Assembly (NCBI RefSeq): GCF_048572895.1
Contig: NZ_CP183878.1
Span: 2,666,001 to 2,730,000, forward strand
DNA length: 64,000 nucleotides
DNA from: Psychrobacillus sp048572895
Lineage (GTDB): Bacteria; Bacillota; Bacilli; Bacillales_A; Planococcaceae
Reading direction: 5' to 3'
The position numbers and the translations under genes were made by a program. The notes below the pieces were generated by a model, which worked only from the letters and a program-made list of their open reading frames with translations, did not search any database and was not told the DNA's origin. Positions 36,932-44,578 of the stretch are shown here, one piece after another (the stretch's first letter is position 1; every line of letters starts with the position of its first letter).

Positions 36932-38095
36932 TTAAAGGCAAGCAGTCAAGATTATTTTTGTATCCTCTGCATTAAGTTTATGGAAATTACCGTAATCGCC
37001 ATATACCATCGCCTTTTCTACCATAAGGTCAATTTTGCTGTCATCTATGTTATAGTCAGCTAATTTGGATGGTGCGTTTAAAGAATTCCAAAATTCCTCT
37101 AAGCGATCTATTCCTTCATAAGCTACTTCTTCCGCAGATTTACCTTCAGGATTCACTTTAAAGACATTTGTAGCAAGCTTAGCAAAACGCTGCGGATTTA
37201 CTTTTACGTTATGACGCATCCATCTCGGAAAAACAATAGCCAGTCCTCCACCATGTGGAATATCATACACTGCTGAAATGGCATGCTCTAAGTTATGGCT
37301 TGCCCAGTCACCGTTATATCCCATTTGTAGAAATCCATTTAATCCCAGGGTACCCGCAAATAGGATAGTTTCTCGATGCTCATAGTTTGTTAAATCATCG
37401 ATGAGTTGTGGTCCTACTTCTATAACTGAACGCAGAGTTCCTTCTATCATTTCGTCTTGAACAGGTGTATTTATGGCATTGTTATAGTATTGCTCAAACA
37501 TATGAGACATCATATCCACTATTCCGTAAACCGTTTGATCAAGAGGAACTGTGAACGTATTTACCGGATCTAAAATGGAGAATTTCGGATAAACTAAAGG
37601 ATTTCCCCAACCGTACTTTTCTAACGTTTCTTCATTAGTAATAACAGATCCGGAATTCATCTCTGAACCAGTTGCTGCGAGCGTTAATATAGTTCCAAAA
37701 GGCAGTGCTTCTTGTGGAACTGCTTTACGTGTGACAAAGTCCCAAGGATCTCCGTCGTATTTAGCTGCAGCTGCGATAAGTTTAGTACAATCTATCACTG
37801 AACCTCCACCTACAGCGAGTATTACATCAATTCCTTCTTTTTTACAGATTTCCGCGCCTCTTTTAGCCGTAGATAGTCTTGGGTTAGGCTCGACACCTGC
37901 CAATTCAAATACTTCCATTTCCGCTTCTTTTAATTCGTCCATTACTTGGTCGTATAATCCATTTTTCTTTATACTACCTCCACCGTAAACGACAAGAACT
38001 TTCTTCCCATAGGGAGATAACTCCCCTTTTAGTTTGCCTATTTGGCCTTTACCAAATATCAATTTCACAGGGTTATAAAATGAAAAAGCATTCAT
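36932..38095 (-). CDS. Iron-containing alcohol dehydrogenase (YugJ/BdhA-like)
   Basis: 387 residues of the group III (Fe-dependent) ADH family: NPVKLIFGKGQIGKL, VLVVYGGGSIKKNG, AVGGGSVIDCTK (NAD(P)-binding), and the metal ligands in MSHMFEQYYN, GYNGDWASHNLEHAIS and PHGGGLAIVFP. It probably reduces aldehydes such as butanal with NAD(P)H. B. subtilis has the close homologue YugJ next to yugI, and yugI (GSP13) is also in this window. Confidence 0.9.
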   Translation of the reverse strand: MNAFSFYNPVKLIFGKGQIGKLKGELSPYGKKVLVVYGGGSIKKNGLYDQVMDELKEAEMEVFELAGVEPNPRLSTAKRGAEICKKEGIDVILAVGGGSVIDCTKLIAAAAKYDGDPWDFVTRKAVPQEALPFGTILTLAATGSEMNSGSVITNEETLEKYGWGNPLVYPKFSILDPVNTFTVPLDQTVYGIVDMMSHMFEQYYNNAINTPVQDEMIEGTLRSVIEVGPQLIDDLTNYEHRETILFAGTLGLNGFLQMGYNGDWASHNLEHAISAVYDIPHGGGLAIVFPRWMRHNVKVNPQRFAKLATNVFKVNPEGKSAEEVAYEGIDRLEEFWNSLNAPSKLADYNIDDSKIDLMVEKAMVYGDYGNFHKLNAEDTKIILTACL

Positions 38096-38130
38096 CTAAC
38101 ATCCTCCTCTTTCCATACTTTCTTAATAAT

Positions 38131-38160
38131 AAAAAACCCGCTTGTAAAATACAAGCGGAT
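38131..38160 (-). terminator. Terminator upstream of the alcohol dehydrogenase gene
   Basis: On the minus strand CCGCTTGTA / TACAAGCGG followed by GTTTTTT; it ends transcription coming from the glutamate dehydrogenase gene. Confidence 0.8.
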
Positions 38161-38175
38161 CATCTTAATTTTAAT

Positions 38176-38361
38176 TTTTATCCCGGTTTAACAGGCTGTA
38201 GATAAAATCGGAATATCGCGGGGACAAACAGCCTGTAAATCCCCGATTGGTTCGGGCCAACAGGATGTTGGTCACTCAGGCATTGCCGCACGATGCGGCA
38301 ATGCCTGAGTTCAGTGCTTAAGCAAGAGGGGATGAAGCCCCCATTGATGGAAGTTTCACTT
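38176..38361 (+). repeat. R3 interspersed hairpin repeat, copy a
   Basis: Starts TTTTATCCCGGTTTAAC, contains AACAGGCTGT / ACAGCCTG arms, CCCGATTGGTTC, and ends GAAGTTTCACTTT directly at the stop codon of the glutamate dehydrogenase gene. Inside it is a perfect 17-bp hairpin with a CGA loop (38274-38310; arms ACTCAGGCATTGCCGCA). The same element without this insert is at 49641-49756. The module GGCCAACAGGATGTTGGTCAC is also present in R2 at about 50226. Confidence 0.75.
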
Positions 38362-39605
38362 TATACCCAACCACGGAAACGTGATGCTTCGGCAGTTTTA
38401 CGTACTCCTACCATATAAGCAGCTAGACGCATATCAATATTACGAGTTGTTGCAACTTCGTAAATATTTTGGAATGCTTCTACCATTTTCTTCACTAGTT
38501 TTTCATCCACTTCTTCTTCTGTCCAGTAGTAGCCTTGGTTATTTTGAACCCATTCAAAATAGGAAACAGTTACTCCACCAGCACTTGCTAAAACGTCTGG
38601 CACTAATAGAACTCCTCTATCATAAAGGATTTTAGTACCTTCAGTTGTAGTTGGTCCATTTGCAGCCTCTACTACGATATTCGCTTTAATATTATGAGCG
38701 TTTTCTGCAGTAATTTGGTTCTCGATAGCAGCAGGAACTAAAATATCACATTCCAATTCTAATAATTCTTGGTTAGAAATCGTATTTTCAAATAAAGTTG
38801 TTACAGTACCAAAACTATCACGACGATCTAATAGATAGTCAATGTCTAAACCGTTTGGATCATGTAATGCCCCGTATGCATCAGAAATAGCAATAACTTT
38901 TGCACCTTGATCACTTAAAAACTTAGCTAGGAAGCTTCCTGCATTACCAAAGCCTTGAATTACAACGCGTGCACCTTGCATATCAATATTGCGTTTTTTT
39001 GCTGCTTCATTGATGATTATTGTAACACCTTGAGCAGTTGCACGGTCGCGCCCTTGTGATCCACCAAGTACCAGTGGTTTACCAGTGATGAAGCCCGGTG
39101 AGTTGAATTGGTCCATACGACTGTATTCATCCATCATCCATGCCATGATTTGAGCATTTGTAAATACGTCTGGAGCAGGAATGTCTTTTGTCGGTCCAAC
39201 GATTTGTCCAACAGCACGTACATATCCACGGCTTAAACGTTCTATTTCTCCCATTGACATTTCACGTGGATCACAAATAACTCCACCTTTACCTCCACCA
39301 TAAGGAAGGTCAACAATACCAGCTTTTAAAGTCATCCACATAGATAGAGCTTTCATTTCGTCTGGTGTTACGCCTGGATGGAAACGGACTCCGCCTTTAG
39401 TAGGTCCAACAGCATCATTATGTTGTGAACGGTATCCAGTGAAAACTTTTACTGTGTTGTCATCCATACGTACCGGAATACGAACTTCTAACATACGAAG
39501 TGGTTCTTTCAATAAGTCATACATTGCTTCGTCATAACCAAGTTTGTGCAGAGCCTCTTTAATAACAGCCTGAGTTGATGTGAATAGGTTTAAATTTTCA
39601 GCCAT
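38361..39605 (-). CDS. rocG: Glutamate dehydrogenase (RocG/GudB type, NAD-dependent)
   Basis: 414 residues of the Glu/Leu/Phe/Val dehydrogenase family: GYRSQHNDAVGPTKGGVRFHP, the catalytic lysine in LPYGGGKGGV, DIPAPDVFTNAQIMAWMMDEY (in part) and Rossmann GFGNAGSF. The position downstream of rocA-rocD and the length fit RocG, the catabolic enzyme that completes arginine/ornithine/proline breakdown to 2-oxoglutarate; GudB is the alternative name if the organism has only one. It has its own sigma-A-like promoter (39650-39680). RBS is AGAGGCG. Confidence 0.92.
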   Translation of the reverse strand: MAENLNLFTSTQAVIKEALHKLGYDEAMYDLLKEPLRMLEVRIPVRMDDNTVKVFTGYRSQHNDAVGPTKGGVRFHPGVTPDEMKALSMWMTLKAGIVDLPYGGGKGGVICDPREMSMGEIERLSRGYVRAVGQIVGPTKDIPAPDVFTNAQIMAWMMDEYSRMDQFNSPGFITGKPLVLGGSQGRDRATAQGVTIIINEAAKKRNIDMQGARVVIQGFGNAGSFLAKFLSDQGAKVIAISDAYGALHDPNGLDIDYLLDRRDSFGTVTTLFENTISNQELLELECDILVPAAIENQITAENAHNIKANIVVEAANGPTTTEGTKILYDRGVLLVPDVLASAGGVTVSYFEWVQNNQGYYWTEEEVDEKLVKKMVEAFQNIYEVATTRNIDMRLAAYMVGVRKTAEASRFRGWV

Positions 39606-39649
39606 TTTATATCTTCGCCTCTTTAATTTTTAATAATTTCTTCGGAACC

Positions 39650-39680
39650 ATTGTAACATAGAATTATTGATATTTGTCTA
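39650..39680 (-). promoter_or_regulatory. Sigma-A-like promoter of the glutamate dehydrogenase gene
   Basis: TAGACA (39675-39680), 19-bp spacer, TACAAT (39650-39655) on the minus strand. No TGGCAC-N5-TTGCA (-24/-12) sequence is seen here. Confidence 0.5.
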
Positions 39681-39687
39681 ATATTTA

Positions 39688-40881
39688 TTATTTATTGAAT
39701 ACTTTTTGAATTCTTTCGATAGCCCAATCTAACTCTTCTTTAGAAATGATTAGTGGTGGAGCAAAACGAATTACTGTATCGTGCGTTTCTTTGCATAATA
39801 ATCCTAGTTCTTTTAAGTCTTCACAGAATGGGCGAGCTTCTTCTGTTAATTCCATTCCTATAAATAATCCACGACCACGAACGTCTTTAATAGAAGGATG
39901 TTTAATTTCTTTTAATGCATCCATGAAATAATTACCTAATTGAAGAGAGCGATCAGCTAATTTTTCATCCACTAATACATCTAATGCTGCTAAAGAAACT
40001 GCACATGCCATTGGGTTACCACCAAAAGTAGAACCATGAGAACCTGGGTTAAACACGCTTAGAATGTCCTTATTTGCGACGATACATGAGATTGGGAATA
40101 CTCCGCCACCTAAAGCTTTTCCTAAAATGTACATGTCTGGCTCTACTTCTTCCCACTCACACGCGAACATTTTACCAGTACGGCATAAACCTGCTTGGAT
40201 TTCATCAGCGATAAATAATACGTTATTTTCGCGACATAATTCTAAAGCAGCTTTCATAAATCCAGCTGGAGGAATTATAATACCAGCTTCCCCTTGAATT
40301 GGTTCGATTAAAAATGCAGCTGTGTTAGGTGTAATTGCAGCCTTTAGTGCTTCTAAATCACCGTATGGGATTAATTTAATACCAGGAAGCATTGGTCCGA
40401 ATCCACGCTTGTATTCAGGATCCGATGAAAGCGAAACTGCTCCCATAGTACGACCGTGGAAGTTGCCGTTACAAGCAATTATTTCTGCTTGATCTGCTGC
40501 TACACCTTTCACATCATATGCCCATCTGCGAGCTGCTTTAAATGCAGTTTCAACGGCTTCAGCACCGGTATTCATTGGTAATACCATTTCTTTACCTGTT
40601 AGTTCACTAACTTTTTCATACCAAGGTCCAAGTTGGTCGTTGTGGAATGCACGAGAAGTTAAAGTTACACGATCCGCTTGGTCTTTCAGTGCTTGAATAA
40701 TTTTCGGATGACGATGCCCTTGGTTTACTGCTGAGTATGCAGAAAGCATATCCATGTATTTGTTGCCTTCAGGATCTTTTACCCAAACTCCTTCAGCTTC
40801 TGACACTACTATTGGAAGTGGATTATAATTGTTTGCACCAAATTTGTTCGTTTGTTCAATCACTTGTGATGAAATAGTCAT
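39688..40881 (-). CDS. rocD: Ornithine aminotransferase
   Basis: 397 residues, a class III PLP aminotransferase that makes glutamate semialdehyde from ornithine. MDMLSAYSAVNQGHRHPKI, NTGAEAVETAFKAARRWAYD, NFHGRTMGAVS, FIADEIQAGLCRTG and the PLP lysine in YILGKALGGGVFP are typical of RocD. The frame opens at a TTG (40905), but AAGGGG fits the ATG at 40881. It follows rocA after 62 nt on the same strand. Confidence 0.95.
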   Translation of the reverse strand: MTISSQVIEQTNKFGANNYNPLPIVVSEAEGVWVKDPEGNKYMDMLSAYSAVNQGHRHPKIIQALKDQADRVTLTSRAFHNDQLGPWYEKVSELTGKEMVLPMNTGAEAVETAFKAARRWAYDVKGVAADQAEIIACNGNFHGRTMGAVSLSSDPEYKRGFGPMLPGIKLIPYGDLEALKAAITPNTAAFLIEPIQGEAGIIIPPAGFMKAALELCRENNVLFIADEIQAGLCRTGKMFACEWEEVEPDMYILGKALGGGVFPISCIVANKDILSVFNPGSHGSTFGGNPMACAVSLAALDVLVDEKLADRSLQLGNYFMDALKEIKHPSIKDVRGRGLFIGMELTEEARPFCEDLKELGLLCKETHDTVIRFAPPLIISKEELDWAIERIQKVFNK

Positions 40882-40943
40882 TCGTGCATTACCCCTTTTA
40901 TTCAAAATCTGGGCAGACTTTTACTGAGTCTGGCCAGTATATA

Positions 40944-42488
40944 TTAAAGCATTTCAGATGTAGATTTTGCTTGCATATGAAGTTGGACATAATCTGGTCC
41001 ACCAGCTTTTGAATCTGTACCAGACATATTAAATCCACCGAATGGTTGGTATCCCACAATCGCACCAGTACATCCGCGGTTGAAGTATAAGTTTCCAACG
41101 TGGAAGTCTTCACGCGCTTTTTCTTGGTTTAAACGGTTGTTAGTAATAACAGCACCTGTTAAACCATATTCGGTATTATTAGCGATATCAAGAGCATCAT
41201 CGAAATCTTTTGCTTTCGTAATACCTACAACTGGACCAAAGATTTCTTCTTGCATTATACGTGAAGTTGGAGATAAGTCAGCAATTACAGTTGGTTGGAT
41301 GAAGTATCCTTTTGAATCATCTCCAGTACCTCCAGTAACTAAGCGACCTTCTTCTTTACCAATCTCGATATAACCCATAATTTTTTCAAATGATGCACTA
41401 TCGATAACTGGACCAACGAAATGCTCATCATTATCAGGAATACCAACTGTTAAAGCGTTTGTTAACTCTTCTACGCGGTTTAATACTGTATCGTAAACAT
41501 CTTCTACGATTACTGCACGTGAACATGCAGAACATTTTTGACCACTGAAACCAAATGCAGATTTAACAATAGATTGTGCTGCTAATTCTAGATCAGCCTC
41601 TTTATCAACGACGATTGTATCTTTACCACCCATTTCAAGGATAGAACGTTTAATCCAAATTTGCCCTGGAGCTAATTTAGAAGATTTCTCAACGATTCCG
41701 AGACCAACATCACGTGAACCAGTGAAGCTGATAAGACGAGTGCGTGGGTGTTCTACCATGAAGTCACCAATTTCAGCACCAGAACCTGGGATGAAGTTAA
41801 CTACTCCTGGAAGCATACCTGCTTCTTCTAATACTTCTACAAATTTATAAGAAATAACTGGAGTTGTAGAAGCTGGTTTTAATAGTACAGTGTTACCTGC
41901 CACCATAGCAGCAACAGTAGTACCAGCCATGATTGCAAATGGGAAGTTCCATGGTGAAATAACAACAGCAACACCTAGTGGAATATAGTTATATTGGTTA
42001 TATTCACCCGGACGGCTTTGTACTGGTGCACCATCTTTTAAACGAAGCATTTCTCGGCCATAATATTCTAGGAAGTCAATCCCTTCTGCAACTTCTACAT
42101 CAGCCTCAACCCATGTTTTTCCTGCTTCTCTTGATAACAGCGCAGAGAATTCAAATTTACGACGACGAATAATTGCTGCAGCTTTGAAAAGAACGTCTGC
42201 ACGGATTTCAGGTTTTACTTTTTTCCATGTTTTGAATGTTTCATCAGCAATATCCATAGCTTTAGAGGCAATTTCTTGTGTTGCTTTAGAAACAGTACCA
42301 ACTAATTCTTCTTTTTTTGCTGGATTATATGATTTAATTTTAGCTTCTGTAGTAATACGTTCACCACCAACGATTAATGGAAAATCATTTCCTAGGTATG
42401 CATCAACTACTTTGTAGCCTTCTTGAATCGCTTTTTTATTTTCTTCTTTCGAAAAATCTGTGAATGGTTCATGTTTGTAAGGTATCAA
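40944..42488 (-). CDS. rocA: L-glutamate gamma-semialdehyde (1-pyrroline-5-carboxylate) dehydrogenase
   Basis: 514 residues of the ALDH superfamily with the P5CDH pattern: NYIPLGVAVVISPWNFPFAI, SFTGSRDVGLGI, the general base in LEMGGKD and the catalytic cysteine in FGFSGQKCSACSRAV. It oxidises glutamate semialdehyde to glutamate, after RocD. RBS AAAGGAGG; the start is ATG-like codon at 42488 giving MIPYKHEPFTDFS (TTG ATA is upstream in the same context). First gene of the rocA-rocD unit and divergent from the RocR-type regulator. Confidence 0.95.
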   Translation of the reverse strand: MIPYKHEPFTDFSKEENKKAIQEGYKVVDAYLGNDFPLIVGGERITTEAKIKSYNPAKKEELVGTVSKATQEIASKAMDIADETFKTWKKVKPEIRADVLFKAAAIIRRRKFEFSALLSREAGKTWVEADVEVAEGIDFLEYYGREMLRLKDGAPVQSRPGEYNQYNYIPLGVAVVISPWNFPFAIMAGTTVAAMVAGNTVLLKPASTTPVISYKFVEVLEEAGMLPGVVNFIPGSGAEIGDFMVEHPRTRLISFTGSRDVGLGIVEKSSKLAPGQIWIKRSILEMGGKDTIVVDKEADLELAAQSIVKSAFGFSGQKCSACSRAVIVEDVYDTVLNRVEELTNALTVGIPDNDEHFVGPVIDSASFEKIMGYIEIGKEEGRLVTGGTGDDSKGYFIQPTVIADLSPTSRIMQEEIFGPVVGITKAKDFDDALDIANNTEYGLTGAVITNNRLNQEKAREDFHVGNLYFNRGCTGAIVGYQPFGGFNMSGTDSKAGGPDYVQLHMQAKSTSEML

Positions 42489-42625
42489 ATGTAAATCCTC
42501 CTTTGATTTGAGCGCAAAAAAAATTTGCAGTTTCTTTTAGTTTACATATATAATAATGCAAAAGATCGTTGCGTTTTTCAAGTAAAAAATTCTAAAATGT
42601 GAAATATTTTTTTGAGGTGAGCCAT

Positions 42626-43933
42626 TTGGACGAACAAATAAAAGATTACCTACCGTTTTATAAATTTGCTACTGAGCAAGTAGCCGTTGGTATTCATGCT
42701 GTTGACTTAACCGGCAAAACAATTATTTACAACGAAAAAATGAAAGAAATTGAGGGTTTAAATTTAACGGATGTTGTCGACCGTTCCATCTTTGAGCTTT
42801 TCCAATTCGAACAACAAGAAAGTACATTGCTAAAAGTTTTAAATAGCGGAGAACCAGTTTTACGTGCTAAACAGACATACTGGAATCGAAATGGACAAGA
42901 AATAACTACTATTAATGATACATACCCTGTATGCCTTGATGAAAAATTAATTGGGGCAGTTGAATTTTCTAGAGATATAACTGCACTAGAAAGACTGATT
43001 TTCCAGCCTTTAAAGCGGTACAACGAAGCAATCACCCTTTCTAGTATTACAGCTGTTTCGACGGATATGCAGGAAGTATTGGAGCGTTCTATAAAAGCTG
43101 CACATGCACGAATGCCCATCCTCTTAGTAGGAGAAGCTGGTACTGGCAAGGATTTAATAGCTGAAGGTATTCACAACCAACTTTCACCAGCAAATAAACA
43201 GTTCATTTCTCTCTTTTGTCATAGCTCAGATAGTTTATTAATAAATAAATTCCAAAAAGAACTAGCAGATATCTCGAACTGTACAATATTTTGTGAAAGA
43301 ATTGATTTATTATCCCTCGATTTACAAATTGAACTGTTGCAAATACTTTCTTCAAATGAAGCACGACAAAATTTATATATTGCAAGCATCGGTGAGGATC
43401 CAGTTGATCTTATAGCTTCTAACAAGTTAAATAAGGAGCTATATTATTATTTCGCCCAAATATCAATAAGTATTCCTCCACTACGCAAACGAACTGAGGA
43501 TATTTTACCTTTTATGTATGATTACTTTAATCGATATTTAAATCGCTATGGCTCCACCATTAAAGAAATTGATGAAGATGTTGTTCAAGCTTTTTTAATG
43601 TATGAATGGCCAGGCAATCTAAAGGAATTGGAACTACTGTTGGATGAGATAAGCTCAATGGTAACTACTGAGCAAGTATTGAAGTTTGATATGCTGCCTC
43701 TCCATTTCAAGCTGAAGGTTCAAGATTTTAATGAGACTTCAAGGAAAGCAGAGGATTTTGTTATTACTTCTGACAAAGAATTGGTTCCTCTGGACGAGTA
43801 TTTACGATCTGCAGAAATGTATTATTTACAAAAAGCTTTAGATAAATTCGATGGCAATATTACAAAGGCTGCTGAAGCATTAGGAATGAGCCGTCAGAAT
43901 TTGCAGTACCGAATACGGAAGATGAAGAAGTAA
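42626..43933 (+). CDS. rocR: RocR-type regulator with degenerate AAA+ domain (no GAFTGA loop)
   Basis: About 435 residues: a PAS domain resembling RocR (VGIHAVDLTGKTIIYNEKM, NGQEITTINDTYP), an AAA+ domain with Walker A VGEAGTGKDLIAEGIHN, sensor/arginine region PPLRKRTEDILPF, WPGNLKELELLLDE, and a Fis-type HTH (GNITKAAEALGMSRQNLQYR). Between FISLFC and SLDLQIELLQIL the protein is ~20 residues shorter than normal and the sigma-54-binding GAFTGA loop is gone. Walker B is NCTIFCERIDLL rather than GGTLFLDEI. The frame is open throughout. Start chosen at TTG 42626 after GAGGTGA; GTG 42599 is possible. It probably controls rocA-rocD by another mechanism. Confidence 0.88.
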   Translation: MDEQIKDYLPFYKFATEQVAVGIHAVDLTGKTIIYNEKMKEIEGLNLTDVVDRSIFELFQFEQQESTLLKVLNSGEPVLRAKQTYWNRNGQEITTINDTYPVCLDEKLIGAVEFSRDITALERLIFQPLKRYNEAITLSSITAVSTDMQEVLERSIKAAHARMPILLVGEAGTGKDLIAEGIHNQLSPANKQFISLFCHSSDSLLINKFQKELADISNCTIFCERIDLLSLDLQIELLQILSSNEARQNLYIASIGEDPVDLIASNKLNKELYYYFAQISISIPPLRKRTEDILPFMYDYFNRYLNRYGSTIKEIDEDVVQAFLMYEWPGNLKELELLLDEISSMVTTEQVLKFDMLPLHFKLKVQDFNETSRKAEDFVITSDKELVPLDEYLRSAEMYYLQKALDKFDGNITKAAEALGMSRQNLQYRIRKMKK

Positions 43934-43981
43934 AAAATATAACTGAATAGATCTCATAAAAACATATTAAAAGTTTGATCC

Positions 43982-44062
43982 GAACAACGTTGCGAGGAGG
44001 CTGAGGCAACCCCCGCGGAAAGCGTCCACCTGTAACGGAAATCAGCAGTATCATTGTAAAAA
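43982..44062 (+). repeat. R2 GC-rich repeat, 3'-half copy
   Basis: TGCGAGGAGGCTGAGGCAAC, CCCCGCGGAAAGCGTCCACC and TGTAACGGAAATCAGCAGT match the last third of the full R2 at 50195-50310. This is a very common intergenic sequence in Bacillaceae/Planococcaceae as far as I know. Confidence 0.8.
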
Positions 44063-44085
44063 AACTGCAGTACTAAATATAAGAC

Positions 44086-44130
44086 AAAAAGGAATTCTAC
44101 AGTGACTTACTTCACTGTAGAATTCCTTTT
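44086..44130 (-). terminator. GSP13 gene terminator
   Basis: GGAATTCTACAGTGA / TCACTGTAGAATTCC 15-bp stem, T run on the minus strand, right at the stop codon of the S1-domain gene. Confidence 0.85.
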
Positions 44131-44503
44131 ATAGTGCGGATTGTTTAATCCAATCGGCTAATTTTTCTTTCAATGTATTAAAACCTTCCTCGTCATGCTC
44201 ATCTACGCGATCTTGAAGTGATTTCCGAGGTCTATCATCACGTTTCGGTAGCGTTGGTTTTTCTTGGAGCTCTCGCATCGATAAGCTAATTTTCCCAGCT
44301 TCATCGTCAATCTCTAGAATTTTCACCTCTACCTCTTGCCCTACAGTTAAAAATTCTTCCACTTCTTTTACATATCCATATGTTATTTCTGAAATATGCA
44401 CTAGCCCTTGTGTCTGCTCATCTAAGCTTACGAAGGCACCGTATGGCTGAATCCCTGTAACTTTACCCGTGACAACATCTCCTACCTTATAATTTTGAGT
44501 CAT
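44129..44503 (-). CDS. yugI: S1 RNA-binding domain general stress protein 13 (YugI/CvfD)
   Basis: 124 residues: one S1 domain (residues ~5-76; VGDVVTGKVTGIQPYGAFVSL, GLVHISEIT, ILEIDDEAGKISLSMRE) followed by a charged linker and a short amphipathic helix (LKEKLADWIKQSAL). GSP13 binds RNA/ribosomes and adjusts translation under stress. The -10 TATAAT (44546-44551) with a weak -35 TTGCCG (44570-44575) lies upstream. Single-gene unit. Confidence 0.93.
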   Translation of the reverse strand: MTQNYKVGDVVTGKVTGIQPYGAFVSLDEQTQGLVHISEITYGYVKEVEEFLTVGQEVEVKILEIDDEAGKISLSMRELQEKPTLPKRDDRPRKSLQDRVDEHDEEGFNTLKEKLADWIKQSAL

Positions 44504-44578
44504 AATTTTGTTCCTACTTTCTTATATACGTTATAGTCATGTTAAATTATAACATAGTAGGAAGTATGACGGCAAAAA

